64,000 nt of DNA from Pseudomonadota bacterium (GCA_021821045.1 JAKACW010000014.1:1-64000), one strand, 5' to 3'; positions 53,357 through 63,363 are shown, counted from the stretch's first letter. A program made the numbers and translations. Notes: generated from the letters alone by a model not told the origin.

Positions 53357-54412
53357 ATGAAAATTCAGACTGGCTGTGCAGCTCTAGGAATGGTAGCGAG
53401 TATTGCCGCGGTAACCAACATACAAGCGGAAACCTTGCTCTATGTGCCGACCGGGGACAGTAACGAAATAATCGTAATCGATCCGAGCGACAATAAGATC
53501 ACAAAGCGAATCCCCGAACTCGAAAACGCTCACGGTTTGGCGGCGACGCCTGATGGCGAATATCTTATTGCGGGCAGCCAACTCGAGACGGGCGGCGCGG
53601 AGCAAGCGACTGCTGCAAAGCCGGAGGGGGTGTCACAGGATGAGCACGAGGCGCACCACCGCGAAAGCGCCGTTTCCGGCAAGAGCTTTTTGTCTGTCGT
53701 GAATGTGAAGCACGCGCGTGTTGCCCGGCGTATTCCCGTTGAGGGGAGAACCCACCACATCGCCGTTTCCCCGAAGGGAGATTTTGCGGTGGCTGTCCAC
53801 ACGACCACGGGTCGAGCATCGATCGTGGACTTGAATGCCTCTACGGTGATCAAGCGCATCCCAACCGGGACGGCTCCCAATTACGCGGTGTTCGATCGTA
53901 ATGGAGACTTTGTCTACGTCTCAAATGCCGGTTCCGGCACGGTCACCAAAATCAATACGGCAACCTGGGACGTCGCGGCCACATTGAGCGTTGGAAAAGG
54001 GCCGGAACACATGGAGTTTTCACCTGATGGCAAAACGCTATTTGTCGCCAATGTATTCGACAACACCGTTTCGGCCGTGACATTGGCCGACGGTAAAGTC
54101 GCGGCGACTTACAAAGTTGGTAAAGCACCGCACGGCGTATCCGTTTCAAGCGACGGCCGTTACTTGTTTGTCTCGGGGAAGGACGACAACTCGCTTGCGC
54201 GAATTGATCTGAAAGCCGGCGAGACCGTGATGGCCGCGATCGCGCCAGAGCCTTATCACGTCAGCTACATTCGCGGCTTGGACAAGCTTTATGTCTCGAG
54301 CCGCGCCGAGCCGAAGATCTGGGTGGTCAATCCGCAGTCGCTCGTCGTTGAAACCACCATCGACATCGGCAGCGGTGTGGCGCACCAAATGGTTGAAGTC
54401 GATTCAAAGTAA
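53357..54412 (+). CDS. YVTN/YncE-type beta-propeller protein
   Basis: Signal peptide and repeated propeller blades (SPDGKTLFVANVFDNTVSAV, SSDGRYLFVSGKDDNSLARID). Confidence 0.85.
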   Translation: MKIQTGCAALGMVASIAAVTNIQAETLLYVPTGDSNEIIVIDPSDNKITKRIPELENAHGLAATPDGEYLIAGSQLETGGAEQATAAKPEGVSQDEHEAHHRESAVSGKSFLSVVNVKHARVARRIPVEGRTHHIAVSPKGDFAVAVHTTTGRASIVDLNASTVIKRIPTGTAPNYAVFDRNGDFVYVSNAGSGTVTKINTATWDVAATLSVGKGPEHMEFSPDGKTLFVANVFDNTVSAVTLADGKVAATYKVGKAPHGVSVSSDGRYLFVSGKDDNSLARIDLKAGETVMAAIAPEPYHVSYIRGLDKLYVSSRAEPKIWVVNPQSLVVETTIDIGSGVAHQMVEVDSK

Positions 54413-54493
54413 CGCCACTTCGGCAACGGGCCTGCGCAACAGTAGGTCAACGACGAAGCCATCAGGCCGGCGGCCGCGGGTCGCCCGCGAAAC

Positions 54494-56288
54494 GTGGGCA
54501 CGACCATGGTGATACATTCAATACACGGAGCGGCCGCAAGAAAGGGTGCCCGTTCTCTCGGAAGTGCAACTGCGATTTATGTCTGCCCCATGCACCCAGA
54601 GGTGCGGCAGAACGCCCCGGGAAACTGCCCAAAGTGCGGAATGGCGCTGGAGCCACGATCCGCCGCCGTCGAGGCCGAAGAGGAAAACGCCGAGCTGCGC
54701 GACATGAGTTTGCGGTTCTGGATCGGAACCGCCTTGGCTGGGCCGGTGTTTGTCATTTCGATGGTGCATGACTTGCTGCCGAGTGTCGCGGAGGCCATCG
54801 CGTCGCCGCGCATCTTGCAGTGGATTGGATTCGTCCTGGCGACCCCCGTCGTGTTTTGGGCGGGTTGGCCGTTCTTCGTGCGCGGTTGGGCGTCCGTGGT
54901 CAATCGAAGTCTCAATATGTTCAGCTTGATCGCGCTGGGCGTCGGGGTCGCATGGTTGTACAGTGTGGTCGCTCTTCTGCTTCCAGGTATTTTTCCCCCA
55001 TCCATGCGCGGCCACGCCGGCACCGTACACGTTTATTTCGAAGCGGCGGCGGTCATCACGGTGCTGGTGTTGCTGGGCCAGGTGCTCGAGTTAAAGGCAC
55101 GTAGCCGCACTAATGCCGCGATTAAACTATTGCTCGGCTTAGCGCCAAAAACGGCCCGCTTGGTCGAGGACGACGGTGCAGAACGGGACATCTCCCTCGA
55201 TCAGGTGCAGCCCGGCTATACATTGCGCGTCCGTCCGGGCGAGAAGGTGCCGGTGGATGGCGTTGTACTGGAGGGTAAGAGTGCCGTGGACGAATCCATG
55301 GTCACCGGCGAATCCATTCCGGTGGACAAACATCCGGGCGATCGCTTGATCGGCGCGACGGTCAACAGCACCGGTGCGATGTTGATGCGCGCCGAGAAGG
55401 TTGGCGCCGAAACGCTCTTGGCGCAAATCGTCAGGATGGTCGCCGACGCGCAGCGCTCTCGCGCGCCCATTCAAAAATTGGCCGATGTTGTCTCATCCTA
55501 TTTTGTTCCGGCCGTGGTCATTATCGCGGTACTGACTTTCGTTGTTTGGTGGGCCTGGGGTCCTGAGCCGCGTTTGGCACACGGCATCGTCAACGCCGTT
55601 GCAGTGTTGATCATCGCGTGTCCTTGCGCGTTAGGACTGGCGACGCCAATGTCCATCATGGTGGGCGCCGGTCGCGGCGCAACGGCGGGTGTTCTAGTCA
55701 AAAACGCCGAAGCGCTGGAGATCCTGGAGAAGATCGACACGATCGTCGTCGACGCCGGAAGCGATCAAAGCGCTGCACGACGAAGGCATCCAGGTGGTCA
55801 TGCTCACCGGCGACAATCGGGTAACCGCGTCCGCCGTGGCCAAGAAGCTGGGAATCGACAGCGTGGAAGCCGACGTTCTGCCGGAGCGCAAAGCGGAAAT
55901 TGTCAAACAACTCCAGGCCGACGGCCGCAAGGTCGCGATGGCCGGCGATGGGATCAACGACGCTCCGGCTCTTGCGCAAGCTCATGTTGGTATCGCCATG
56001 GGTACGGGAACGGACGTGGCCATGGAAAGCGCCGGGGTGACGCTGATAAAAGGCGGTCTGCGCGGAATTGTGCGGGCCCGCCGTTTGAGCCGCGCGACCA
56101 TGGGCAACATCCGTCAAAATCTGTTTTTTGCATTCATCTACAACTCGCTCGGTGTGCCCATCGCCGCCGGCGTGCTGTACCCCTTTTTCGGTCTGCTGCT
56201 CTCACCGATCATCGCGGCGGCGGCCATGAGTCTAAGTTCCGTGTCGGTTGTCGGCAACGCATTGCGCCTTCGGCGGGCTCAGTTGTAA
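54494..56288 (+). pseudogene. Copper-translocating P1B-type ATPase with internal deletion and frameshift
   Basis: N-terminal [37 protein letters not shown] (CPC), then [10 protein letters not shown] runs directly into [10 protein letters not shown] in another frame; MLTGDN and [10 protein letters not shown] are in the 55794-56288 ORF; DKTGT absent. Confidence 0.85.
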
Positions 56289-56297
56289 GGACAGCTT

Positions 56298-56371
56298 GAA
56301 TCGCGGAATGATCCGCTCCCACAACTAGATGCACATCTTTCTGTGGGAGCGGTTTCCTACCGCGATTCTTC
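56298..56371. repeat. REP pair, 74 bp, near-identical to 53042-53115
   Basis: 72/74 identity by eye, same orientation. Confidence 0.92.
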
Positions 56372-56377
56372 TTGCGC

Positions 56378-58342
56378 TTACTTGCTGAGATTCCGCCGTT
56401 GCGAGCGCATGGACGACTTTCCGCGGGGGAAGCTCACTTCGGCTTTGGTCGTTGCCGTGCCCAGGATGCGAGCCAGCAATCCGACGACAGTGTGCGCATC
56501 GTCATCGAAGTCGCCATGATGGCGCGCGGTCGACGCATGTATCGAGCCCTTCGGTTCCTGGTTTGGCGCTTGTATCCATTCACGCTGATGTGCTTTCCAC
56601 AGTTTTTTCAAGTCCGGGTCGCGCTCGACGAATTTGGCCAGACCCAGGATCGGCTCGCCTTCGCGAAACAACGGTATGCGCGGCTTGTCCTCGAAAGCGT
56701 GGGACACGAGATACAGCAGCGACTTATGGTAGATATTGGCGCAGTGGTCTTCCTGTTCCGCCGTGTCGGTGAGCGTGTACAACGCGAATCGGTTGATCTG
56801 TCCTTGCTGAATGGCTGGCAAATAGCAGTCCTTGAACAAATCCACCGTGCAGGCCGGCGCCCACAAGGTCAGGGAGTCGATGGACAGCCCGTAGCCTTCT
56901 TTGTGGCGCAGCGGTCCGTGGTCGATCTGCCCTGATGTAGACAGTAATTGCACCAGCGGCGCGTGAAAAATGCTTCCCGCGCTGTGTCCCGCGATGTGCA
57001 GTTCGATCGACGGATCGTTCTCAATGAGCTTGGCAAGATTCTGCGCCACCAGCCGCGCGGCGCCGTGGCTCGAAGTGGTGGCGAGCAGCGCATTCTCTTT
57101 CATTTCTTTCCACTGCGCGCGACCCGTTAACGCGCGGGCGATGGGTTCGAGGGAGTCGTCGAGCCGATCGAGCAGAAAATCCTTGGCGTCGTCCAAGATG
57201 CCTTCGGGTTGGCGTTTGCGAATACCGTCTTGCAGGATGTTGGTCAGCGTCGTCCAGAAGTCGGTTTTCCAAACGAACGCGAGCGGGTAGATTTCGGCGT
57301 CGAGCAGGGGGTCGCGATAGTCCGCGACGCGATTGATGGCTTCGGTCTCGGAAACCAACCCGCCATGGGCGTACAGCAAGATGCGCTTCTTTTTCCAATC
57401 GGCGGTGATGCGCGGAAAGTCGTCCTCGAAAATGGCTTCGACATCGTCGGCCGTGGTGCCCAAGGGGCCGGAGTCGCGCAAGCGGCCGTCGTTGCCGACG
57501 CTGACAATGTGGGGGCGAAGATCGGCATGGGTGGGCCGGCCCGATTGGCGCAGGGCCAATGCGCGGCCCTTGCGGGCGACGGTTTTTTCGGCCAATCGAA
57601 TGGGCGCGCCAAGCCGGGCGACCCAGACGTCCGTGCCGTTTTCCAGCCAGTCTTCGTAGCCGATACGGGCGAAGCCCTGCTTGCCCCAGTCGGATCCCCA
57701 GGAGTTTTGAATCCACAGCCCATCCGCATCGTAGGCGACAATGGCGAAGGCGTGGCCGCCGAGGACTTCGCGGTCGTAACGAATCATCCCGTCACGGCGA
57801 ACATTGCTCCAGCCGCTGTGCACGATGGCGGTTGCGTACAGAACTCCGACTTCGGCGATGGCCGCATGCATCGCGACCAGATCCTTGTGGTTGACGCGGA
57901 AGTACGCGCCGAGCGGGCGTAGGCAGGCGTCGCCGGCGCGTTCGTCAGTGAGCCGGCGGCCCGTCTTGCCCTTGCCGTTGCGCCACAGGTCTTTCGAACA
58001 CACGCCGTGTTTATGCCAACCTTTCATGGCACCGCGGGCGCTCGATCCCTCGTATTCTTCTCCGGGCCACTCGTCGTAGCGTTTGGCCAACTGGTAGAGC
58101 ATGTAAGGTGACACCGCCGTCTCGTCAGGTTCGACGCCGCGGGTGCGCAAGAGATAGTTGCACACCGTCGCCAGCCCGAACCCGGTGCAAGCGCCTTCCG
58201 TGCCCTGGTCGAGGATGGGAACGCCCAAGGACTGATAGTCTTCCAATGCGACGCGCGGCGGGACTTCGACCAAGGTTGGAACGAACAGTCGGTCACGAAA
58301 ATCCACGGTGTCGGGACGCGCGTCCAGCGTGCGATTGGCCAT
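56378..58342 (-). CDS. Two-domain protein: papain-like (C1) cysteine peptidase + alpha/beta hydrolase
   Basis: C1 motifs DQGTEGACTGFG, GGHAFAIVAYD, IQNSWGSDWGKQGFARI; hydrolase motifs LLYAHGGLVSE and GHSAGS; GGAGG SD 8 nt before MANRTL. Confidence 0.8.
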   Translation of the reverse strand: MANRTLDARPDTVDFRDRLFVPTLVEVPPRVALEDYQSLGVPILDQGTEGACTGFGLATVCNYLLRTRGVEPDETAVSPYMLYQLAKRYDEWPGEEYEGSSARGAMKGWHKHGVCSKDLWRNGKGKTGRRLTDERAGDACLRPLGAYFRVNHKDLVAMHAAIAEVGVLYATAIVHSGWSNVRRDGMIRYDREVLGGHAFAIVAYDADGLWIQNSWGSDWGKQGFARIGYEDWLENGTDVWVARLGAPIRLAEKTVARKGRALALRQSGRPTHADLRPHIVSVGNDGRLRDSGPLGTTADDVEAIFEDDFPRITADWKKKRILLYAHGGLVSETEAINRVADYRDPLLDAEIYPLAFVWKTDFWTTLTNILQDGIRKRQPEGILDDAKDFLLDRLDDSLEPIARALTGRAQWKEMKENALLATTSSHGAARLVAQNLAKLIENDPSIELHIAGHSAGSIFHAPLVQLLSTSGQIDHGPLRHKEGYGLSIDSLTLWAPACTVDLFKDCYLPAIQQGQINRFALYTLTDTAEQEDHCANIYHKSLLYLVSHAFEDKPRIPLFREGEPILGLAKFVERDPDLKKLWKAHQREWIQAPNQEPKGSIHASTARHHGDFDDDAHTVVGLLARILGTATTKAEVSFPRGKSSMRSQRRNLSK

Positions 58343-58537
58343 AGCATGCTCCTCCAAATTCGTTTTGGCATTGGGTGATCGGGAGCAAGGCTTGGCGTCC
58401 CGCGCGTTGCGCTTCAGACGATTGCGACGATAAGTGTTTCCACCTATCTGCGAAAGACTATACGCCCGGCCGAATCGTTTTGAAAGGGCGGATGGGCCGG
58501 TGAGTTAATGGGCGGACTTGGCTGGCAGCGAACTGTT

Positions 58538-58598
58538 GTGGGAGCGGATCATTCCGCGATCGACTCGGCGAAGAATCGCGGTAGGAAACCGCTCCCAC
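58538..58598. repeat. REP pair (A-type forward, T-type reverse)
   Basis: 61-bp unit. Confidence 0.92.
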
Positions 58599-58618
58599 AG
58601 GATAGCGCTTCAGATGTT

Positions 58619-58679
58619 GTGGGAGCGGATCATTCCGCGATTAACTTGGCGCCCCATCGCAGTAGGAAACCGCTCCCAC
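58619..58679. repeat. REP pair (A-type forward, T-type reverse)
   Basis: 61-bp unit, 81 bp downstream of the previous copy. Confidence 0.92.
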
Positions 58680-58701
58680 GGCGGGGCCGAATCGTTGGGC
58701 G

Positions 58702-59358
58702 CTACTTTCGCCGCAGCCGATATATTTCCTCGATCATGCTCGTGAGGCCGCGCTCGCGGAAGCGCGGGTTGGATTCGAGAATGTCTTCGCTGTAGCGCAA
58801 CTCGACATCGAAGTAGGGCGAGAACAGCGATTCGACTTCGCGCTTCGGAACGGAGAATGGCGGGCCGTTCATTTCGCTCTGCGGGTAGTCAAACGCTACC
58901 AGCAGCGTCTGTGTTCCCGGCGGAAGAAGTTTCGCCATGTGCTGGGCATAGCGCGGTCGCATTGCGGGCGGCAGGGCGACTAACGATGCCCGGTCGTACA
59001 CGCCGCCAACGGGCTCGATATGCCGAGGCTCGAGTTGGAAGAAGTCGCCCAGTAGCAGGCTGATTTCACCGGCCTGCCAGCGCGTGAACGACGTCTCCAC
59101 CGACTTGGTCGGAGTGAGTTGGTTTTCATTGAAGAACGCTTCGACCGCAATCGGGCTGATTTCGACGCCGACGATTTTGTGCCCCTGGCCGGCCAGCCAC
59201 AACATGTCACGACTCTTGCCGCACAGCGGCACGAAGATGCGCGCCGCGGGGTCCAGTCCCAGGGTCGGCCAGACGCGCTGAAGATGGGCGTTAATGCCGT
59301 CTTGATGAAAACCCAGTTCGTTTTTTTGCCATCGTTCGTGCCAGAACTCGGGATCCAT
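58702..59358 (-). CDS. tpm: Thiopurine S-methyltransferase
   Basis: MDPEFWHERWQKNELGFHQDGINAHLQ, FVPLCGKSRDMLWLAGQGH. Confidence 0.93.
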   Translation of the reverse strand: MDPEFWHERWQKNELGFHQDGINAHLQRVWPTLGLDPAARIFVPLCGKSRDMLWLAGQGHKIVGVEISPIAVEAFFNENQLTPTKSVETSFTRWQAGEISLLLGDFFQLEPRHIEPVGGVYDRASLVALPPAMRPRYAQHMAKLLPPGTQTLLVAFDYPQSEMNGPPFSVPKREVESLFSPYFDVELRYSEDILESNPRFRERGLTSMIEEIYRLRRK

Positions 59359-59415
59359 ATTTAGATGTCTCTATGTTGATTGCGCAATTGGGAGGGATCG
59401 TCGGAGCGAGTGTGG

Positions 59416-59497
59416 GATCGCGAGCATGCTCGCTCCTGCCGGAGCAAAACACGCCCCGGAAGGAGCGGCCATGGCCGCAATTTCATGCTCGCGATTC
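59416..59497. repeat. Second REP-like family (GCGAGCATGCTCGC and GCGGCCATGGCCGC palindromes)
   Basis: GATCGCGAGCATGCTCGCTCC and GGAGCGGCCATGGCCGCAATTTCATGCTCGCGATTC. Confidence 0.65.
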
Positions 59498-59501
59498 TCG
59501 A

Positions 59502-60800
59502 CTAGGTTCCCGTCGCGCTGCTGACCAGCGTCATCTGCGCTGGCGGCGCGGCGATCGCCGCCAGCGCGACCGGTGTGCCGTCGGAGCCCAGCGGCGAACG
59601 TTCCAGCCGCAACAGCTCCTTGTTTACGCTGATGCCAAGGCCCTTGCGGAACACTTCACCCGCGATCAAGTTCTCTCCCGTTTGTTCCAGCAACCGGCCG
59701 AGCAGCATGAACGTTTCGGGTCGCGGATCAAGGCTTGCGCTTTGCTCGAGGTAGGAGCGCGCCTTGCCCCACAGGTGATTGCGCAACGCCAGACGGCCAA
59801 GGGTCAATAACAACGTCGCGTTGTCAGGTTGGCGGCGCAGCCATTTCTCCGCATGCGCCAATTGTTGGGCCGCGTTGGCGTTCTCGACCACGCCGTAAAG
59901 GTAGGCCAGGTCGTCATCCCACTCCGCATTGAGTTTGCTGCGCAGAATCGATTCCGGGCGCGACCCTTCGCCGTGTTCCATGAGATGTCGGATGTAGACG
60001 GACATGAGCTGCTTGTCGCGGCGCAGGCCGTGGGGGACGGCACACCAGGCGTTGTCTAGTGCGCGCGTGTCGTCGCTTTGGTGGGCCGCCTTGGCAAGGA
60101 TCTGAGTGTAGGCGTTACGTTCCATCAGCAGCGCGTCTTGTGCTTTTACGATCTTGTGTTTTTCAAGTAGCGGCATCAGCTCCGCCAGCTCTTGCCAGGC
60201 GTGGCTTTCGAGGTAGCAGTCTTTCAGCAACTGCAATGCGAGCCTGTTTTTCGGATCGGCCTTCAACACTTGGCGCAGGCGGTGTGCAGCGAGGTCGAGC
60301 TCTTGGTTGGCGATGAGCAGCTTCGCCTCGGTGATTCCGGCGGCGATCTGGTCCTCGTCCGCTTGATAGGCCAGCTTCAAGAACTGGTCGCGGGCCTCGA
60401 TGGCACCGGCGGATTGCGCGGCCTGCGCGGCGCCTAGGTAGCCCAATAATGCCGTCTCTTTGTGCGCGACGGCTTTCTGCAGTTGCACGCCGGCAATCTT
60501 CCATTGACCTTGCGCCAAGGCGATCATGCCTTGGTTGAGCGCACGCCGGGCGCGGGAATGCTCGCGCCGTTCGCGCGCGCGACGCAGATCCCGCGGCGCG
60601 TGCCACAGTTTGCCCAGCAGACGAACGACCCAGTAGAACGCGGTCAGGAGCACCAAACCGGCGGCGATGGCGACCGTCAACGGCGTTGAGTACTCTTTGC
60701 CGTAGATGCTGACGGTCACCAGGCCCGGATCTTTCTGAATCTCCAGGCCCAGCAGGACCGCTCCGATGAAAACGATGACAGCAACGATCTGCAATTTCAT
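59502..60800 (-). CDS. hemY: HemY family protein
   Basis: N-terminal TM segments, TPR-like repeats, next to hemX-hemD-hemC. Confidence 0.88.
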   Translation of the reverse strand: MKLQIVAVIVFIGAVLLGLEIQKDPGLVTVSIYGKEYSTPLTVAIAAGLVLLTAFYWVVRLLGKLWHAPRDLRRARERREHSRARRALNQGMIALAQGQWKIAGVQLQKAVAHKETALLGYLGAAQAAQSAGAIEARDQFLKLAYQADEDQIAAGITEAKLLIANQELDLAAHRLRQVLKADPKNRLALQLLKDCYLESHAWQELAELMPLLEKHKIVKAQDALLMERNAYTQILAKAAHQSDDTRALDNAWCAVPHGLRRDKQLMSVYIRHLMEHGEGSRPESILRSKLNAEWDDDLAYLYGVVENANAAQQLAHAEKWLRRQPDNATLLLTLGRLALRNHLWGKARSYLEQSASLDPRPETFMLLGRLLEQTGENLIAGEVFRKGLGISVNKELLRLERSPLGSDGTPVALAAIAAPPAQMTLVSSATGT

Positions 60801-60818
60801 GGTCGTCTCACTCCCTAA

Positions 60819-62294
60819 TTAAGAAGACAATCCGGGGCGTACTTCACGCAGCACCCGCAGGGATTGGGATACGTCCGGCAACGCCGGCGTCACGTTGGCG
60901 GTTTTCAGCTCCTCCAGCGTGGCGGCAAAGCGCTGCGTCTCCGGGACTTGCGTATCGAAGTACTTGTTGGTCCACTCCGCCGCGGTAGTCAGGCTGGATT
61001 GATACGCGCTGTTGTTCTGCTGCAGGGCGGCCAGGCGCGCGGCGGAAAGCTGCAATCGCAGATTTTGCTGCAAAAAGTAAAGTTGCTCCGGCGGCAAAAA
61101 CGGCGCGGCGACTTCGCCGTGTTCCCTGACCACCACCAGTCCGCGCAGACTATCCCAAGCGGCCTGGGCGAGACCTTTGGCCGCGCCGGCGGTGTGCTCG
61201 ACGACGGAGGCATCTTCTGGAACTTGCCCGCTCTCTTGGGCTCGTCCGGCACGGTCGCTGGGCACGGGAAGCGTGGCAACCGATTGGGACAGCCGGTCGA
61301 TGGCCAATGCGATGCGTTCCACATCCGGCGAACCGACCTGTTCCAATGCGGCGATGTCGTTTTGCACGGCTTCGCGCACCTTCAGCAAACCCGGGTCGGA
61401 CAGCGACTGTAAACGTTGGTCGGCGGTGCGCAGCGTGGTGATGGCGCGCGGAACGTTGTGTTCCAGCGCCACCTGGCGGTTGGCGATGCTGAGCATGTAT
61501 TCCACTTCATTGAGCGCCCAGTGCAGTTGATTGCGGCCCAGGGCTTCCTTCAATTCCGACTGGGATTGCTGCACCGTCGCCTGCAATTGTTTCTGCGTTT
61601 CCTCGGAGGTCTGGACGCGGGCGTTGACGTGGTCGCGCAGTTCCTGGAACGCGCCGGAAAGCGACGCGACGTCCGTTTTCACGTTGGCGACTTCCGCTTG
61701 GGCCGCGCTCTGCGTTTGTTGAATCTGCTGCTGCAGCGTGGTCTTGGCGTCGCCGAGCGCGGCTTGAACGGCCGCATCTTGTTGCGCGACGGAATTTTGC
61801 ACGGCGGAGATATCTTGGCGCACTTCGCCGATCGTTTGTTGGACGCGGGAATCCACGGCGGCAATTTGCTTTTCGAGATCGGCGCGGGTTGAATTCACCA
61901 GCGACCCCGTTTCCGCGGCGGCACGTTCGCCCTGAGTGGTTACCCAGGAGCGAATATTCATCTCGGACTTCTCCAGTTCGGCGATGCTGACGCCCTCGCT
62001 TTTCGCCGCGCTCAGTTGGATTTGTGAAAGATTCTGCCACAGGAAGTAGCCGCCGCCGGCGGAGGCCAGGGCGATTAAAAACGCGCTGACCGCCAACGCA
62101 GTCGCGCCCGACGATGAGCCCTTGCCCGAGCCGGATGCGGCTTGCATCGCGGGCGCATTCGCGTTCCCCGCCGAGGCCGCGTTCTTGCCTGATCCCCCGC
62201 GTCGTTCGTCTTTGTCGGTGTCTTTGCCGCGAGTCGAGCTTTCCGGTGCATTATTCAGGTCGTGTGAACTTAAGGTAGCGTGCTTTTCATTCAT
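60819..62294 (-). CDS. hemX: HemX family protein
   Basis: Single TM, coiled coil, HWALNEVEYMLSIANRQVALEHN motif. Confidence 0.88.
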   Translation of the reverse strand: MNEKHATLSSHDLNNAPESSTRGKDTDKDERRGGSGKNAASAGNANAPAMQAASGSGKGSSSGATALAVSAFLIALASAGGGYFLWQNLSQIQLSAAKSEGVSIAELEKSEMNIRSWVTTQGERAAAETGSLVNSTRADLEKQIAAVDSRVQQTIGEVRQDISAVQNSVAQQDAAVQAALGDAKTTLQQQIQQTQSAAQAEVANVKTDVASLSGAFQELRDHVNARVQTSEETQKQLQATVQQSQSELKEALGRNQLHWALNEVEYMLSIANRQVALEHNVPRAITTLRTADQRLQSLSDPGLLKVREAVQNDIAALEQVGSPDVERIALAIDRLSQSVATLPVPSDRAGRAQESGQVPEDASVVEHTAGAAKGLAQAAWDSLRGLVVVREHGEVAAPFLPPEQLYFLQQNLRLQLSAARLAALQQNNSAYQSSLTTAAEWTNKYFDTQVPETQRFAATLEELKTANVTPALPDVSQSLRVLREVRPGLSS

Positions 62295-62368
62295 GGTTTT
62301 TGTCCTCAACCCCGTGTTGCGGCGCCTCCCGATTCATTCGCCCACATGCGCGAGTCAATCAGGGCGTC

Positions 62369-63163
62369 TTAGTTTTCATTTTTCCAGTCAATCAGCGTCT
62401 TCAAAATCCCGTCGTTTCCCGGCAGGCGAATCACCCGCGGCGTGTGCTTGAAACCGAGCGCACGCGCCAATTCGACCGCACGCTCGCTCATTACTACCAG
62501 GGGCAGCGTGCAAAGCCACGGTCGCAATCGTTCACCGGCCATGTCGTAAAGGTTTTGCAGCCCTTCATTGCTCGTTACGACGGCAACATCGATGCGCTGT
62601 TGGTCCTCTTTCGATAACACGCCATCGAGCGCGATGTTCGGGCAGTGGCGCCGATAGACTTCCGCGTACTCGACTTGCGCTCCCCGTTGTCGCAAGGTGC
62701 TGGCCAGCAACTCCCGTCCGCCTTCGCCCCGCACGATGAGGGCTTTCTTTTTCGCGACGTTCGCAAACTCGGGCATCCCCAACAGGCTTTCACTGTCGAA
62801 ACCGTCCGCCGGAGCGATGGGCGCCGGCAAACCTGCTTTAGCCATCGCGGCGGCGGTGCCGGCCCCGACAGCCCCGAATCGCGTTGTCGGCGAAAAACGA
62901 GTGCTTGCCAAATTGAGCAGTGTGCATCCCCATGCCACCGCTGTCGTGCTTATAAATATGACCAGGTCGAACTCATTCAACCGCCGGCGCAGCGCGTCCA
63001 GCTTCGATGGATCGGCGGGTCCGTCGATCTCATATGCCGGAACCTGGTATGCGCGCCCCCCCTGCTGCTCAATGAGTGCAGCCAGCGCTTCGTTCTGTTC
63101 GCGCGGTCGGGTGATCAATACGCCCACGCCTGCCAACGCGCCTGGAGCCATGCTTTCTATCAA
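62369..63163 (-). CDS. hemD: Uroporphyrinogen-III synthase
   Basis: GVGVLITRPREQNEALAALIEQQGG; hem cluster. Confidence 0.9.
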   Translation of the reverse strand: MIESMAPGALAGVGVLITRPREQNEALAALIEQQGGRAYQVPAYEIDGPADPSKLDALRRRLNEFDLVIFISTTAVAWGCTLLNLASTRFSPTTRFGAVGAGTAAAMAKAGLPAPIAPADGFDSESLLGMPEFANVAKKKALIVRGEGGRELLASTLRQRGAQVEYAEVYRRHCPNIALDGVLSKEDQQRIDVAVVTSNEGLQNLYDMAGERLRPWLCTLPLVVMSERAVELARALGFKHTPRVIRLPGNDGILKTLIDWKNEN

Positions 63164-63363
63164 ACCCTTCTTGATCCGGCGTTCTCGCTATTCCGCGTGG
63201 TCTGAGCGAAATACGAAGTATTCGGCTTTTTATAGTCTCAACGCCGGGCACGTTGCGAGGGTACACTTTAAACGCGCCGCGACGTTTTTTCTAGTCGCGA
63301 ATAATTTCTGCGCGAATCGTATGGGTAAGTGCCGTCGCGATCCGCAAATACCCGAGCGAAACA

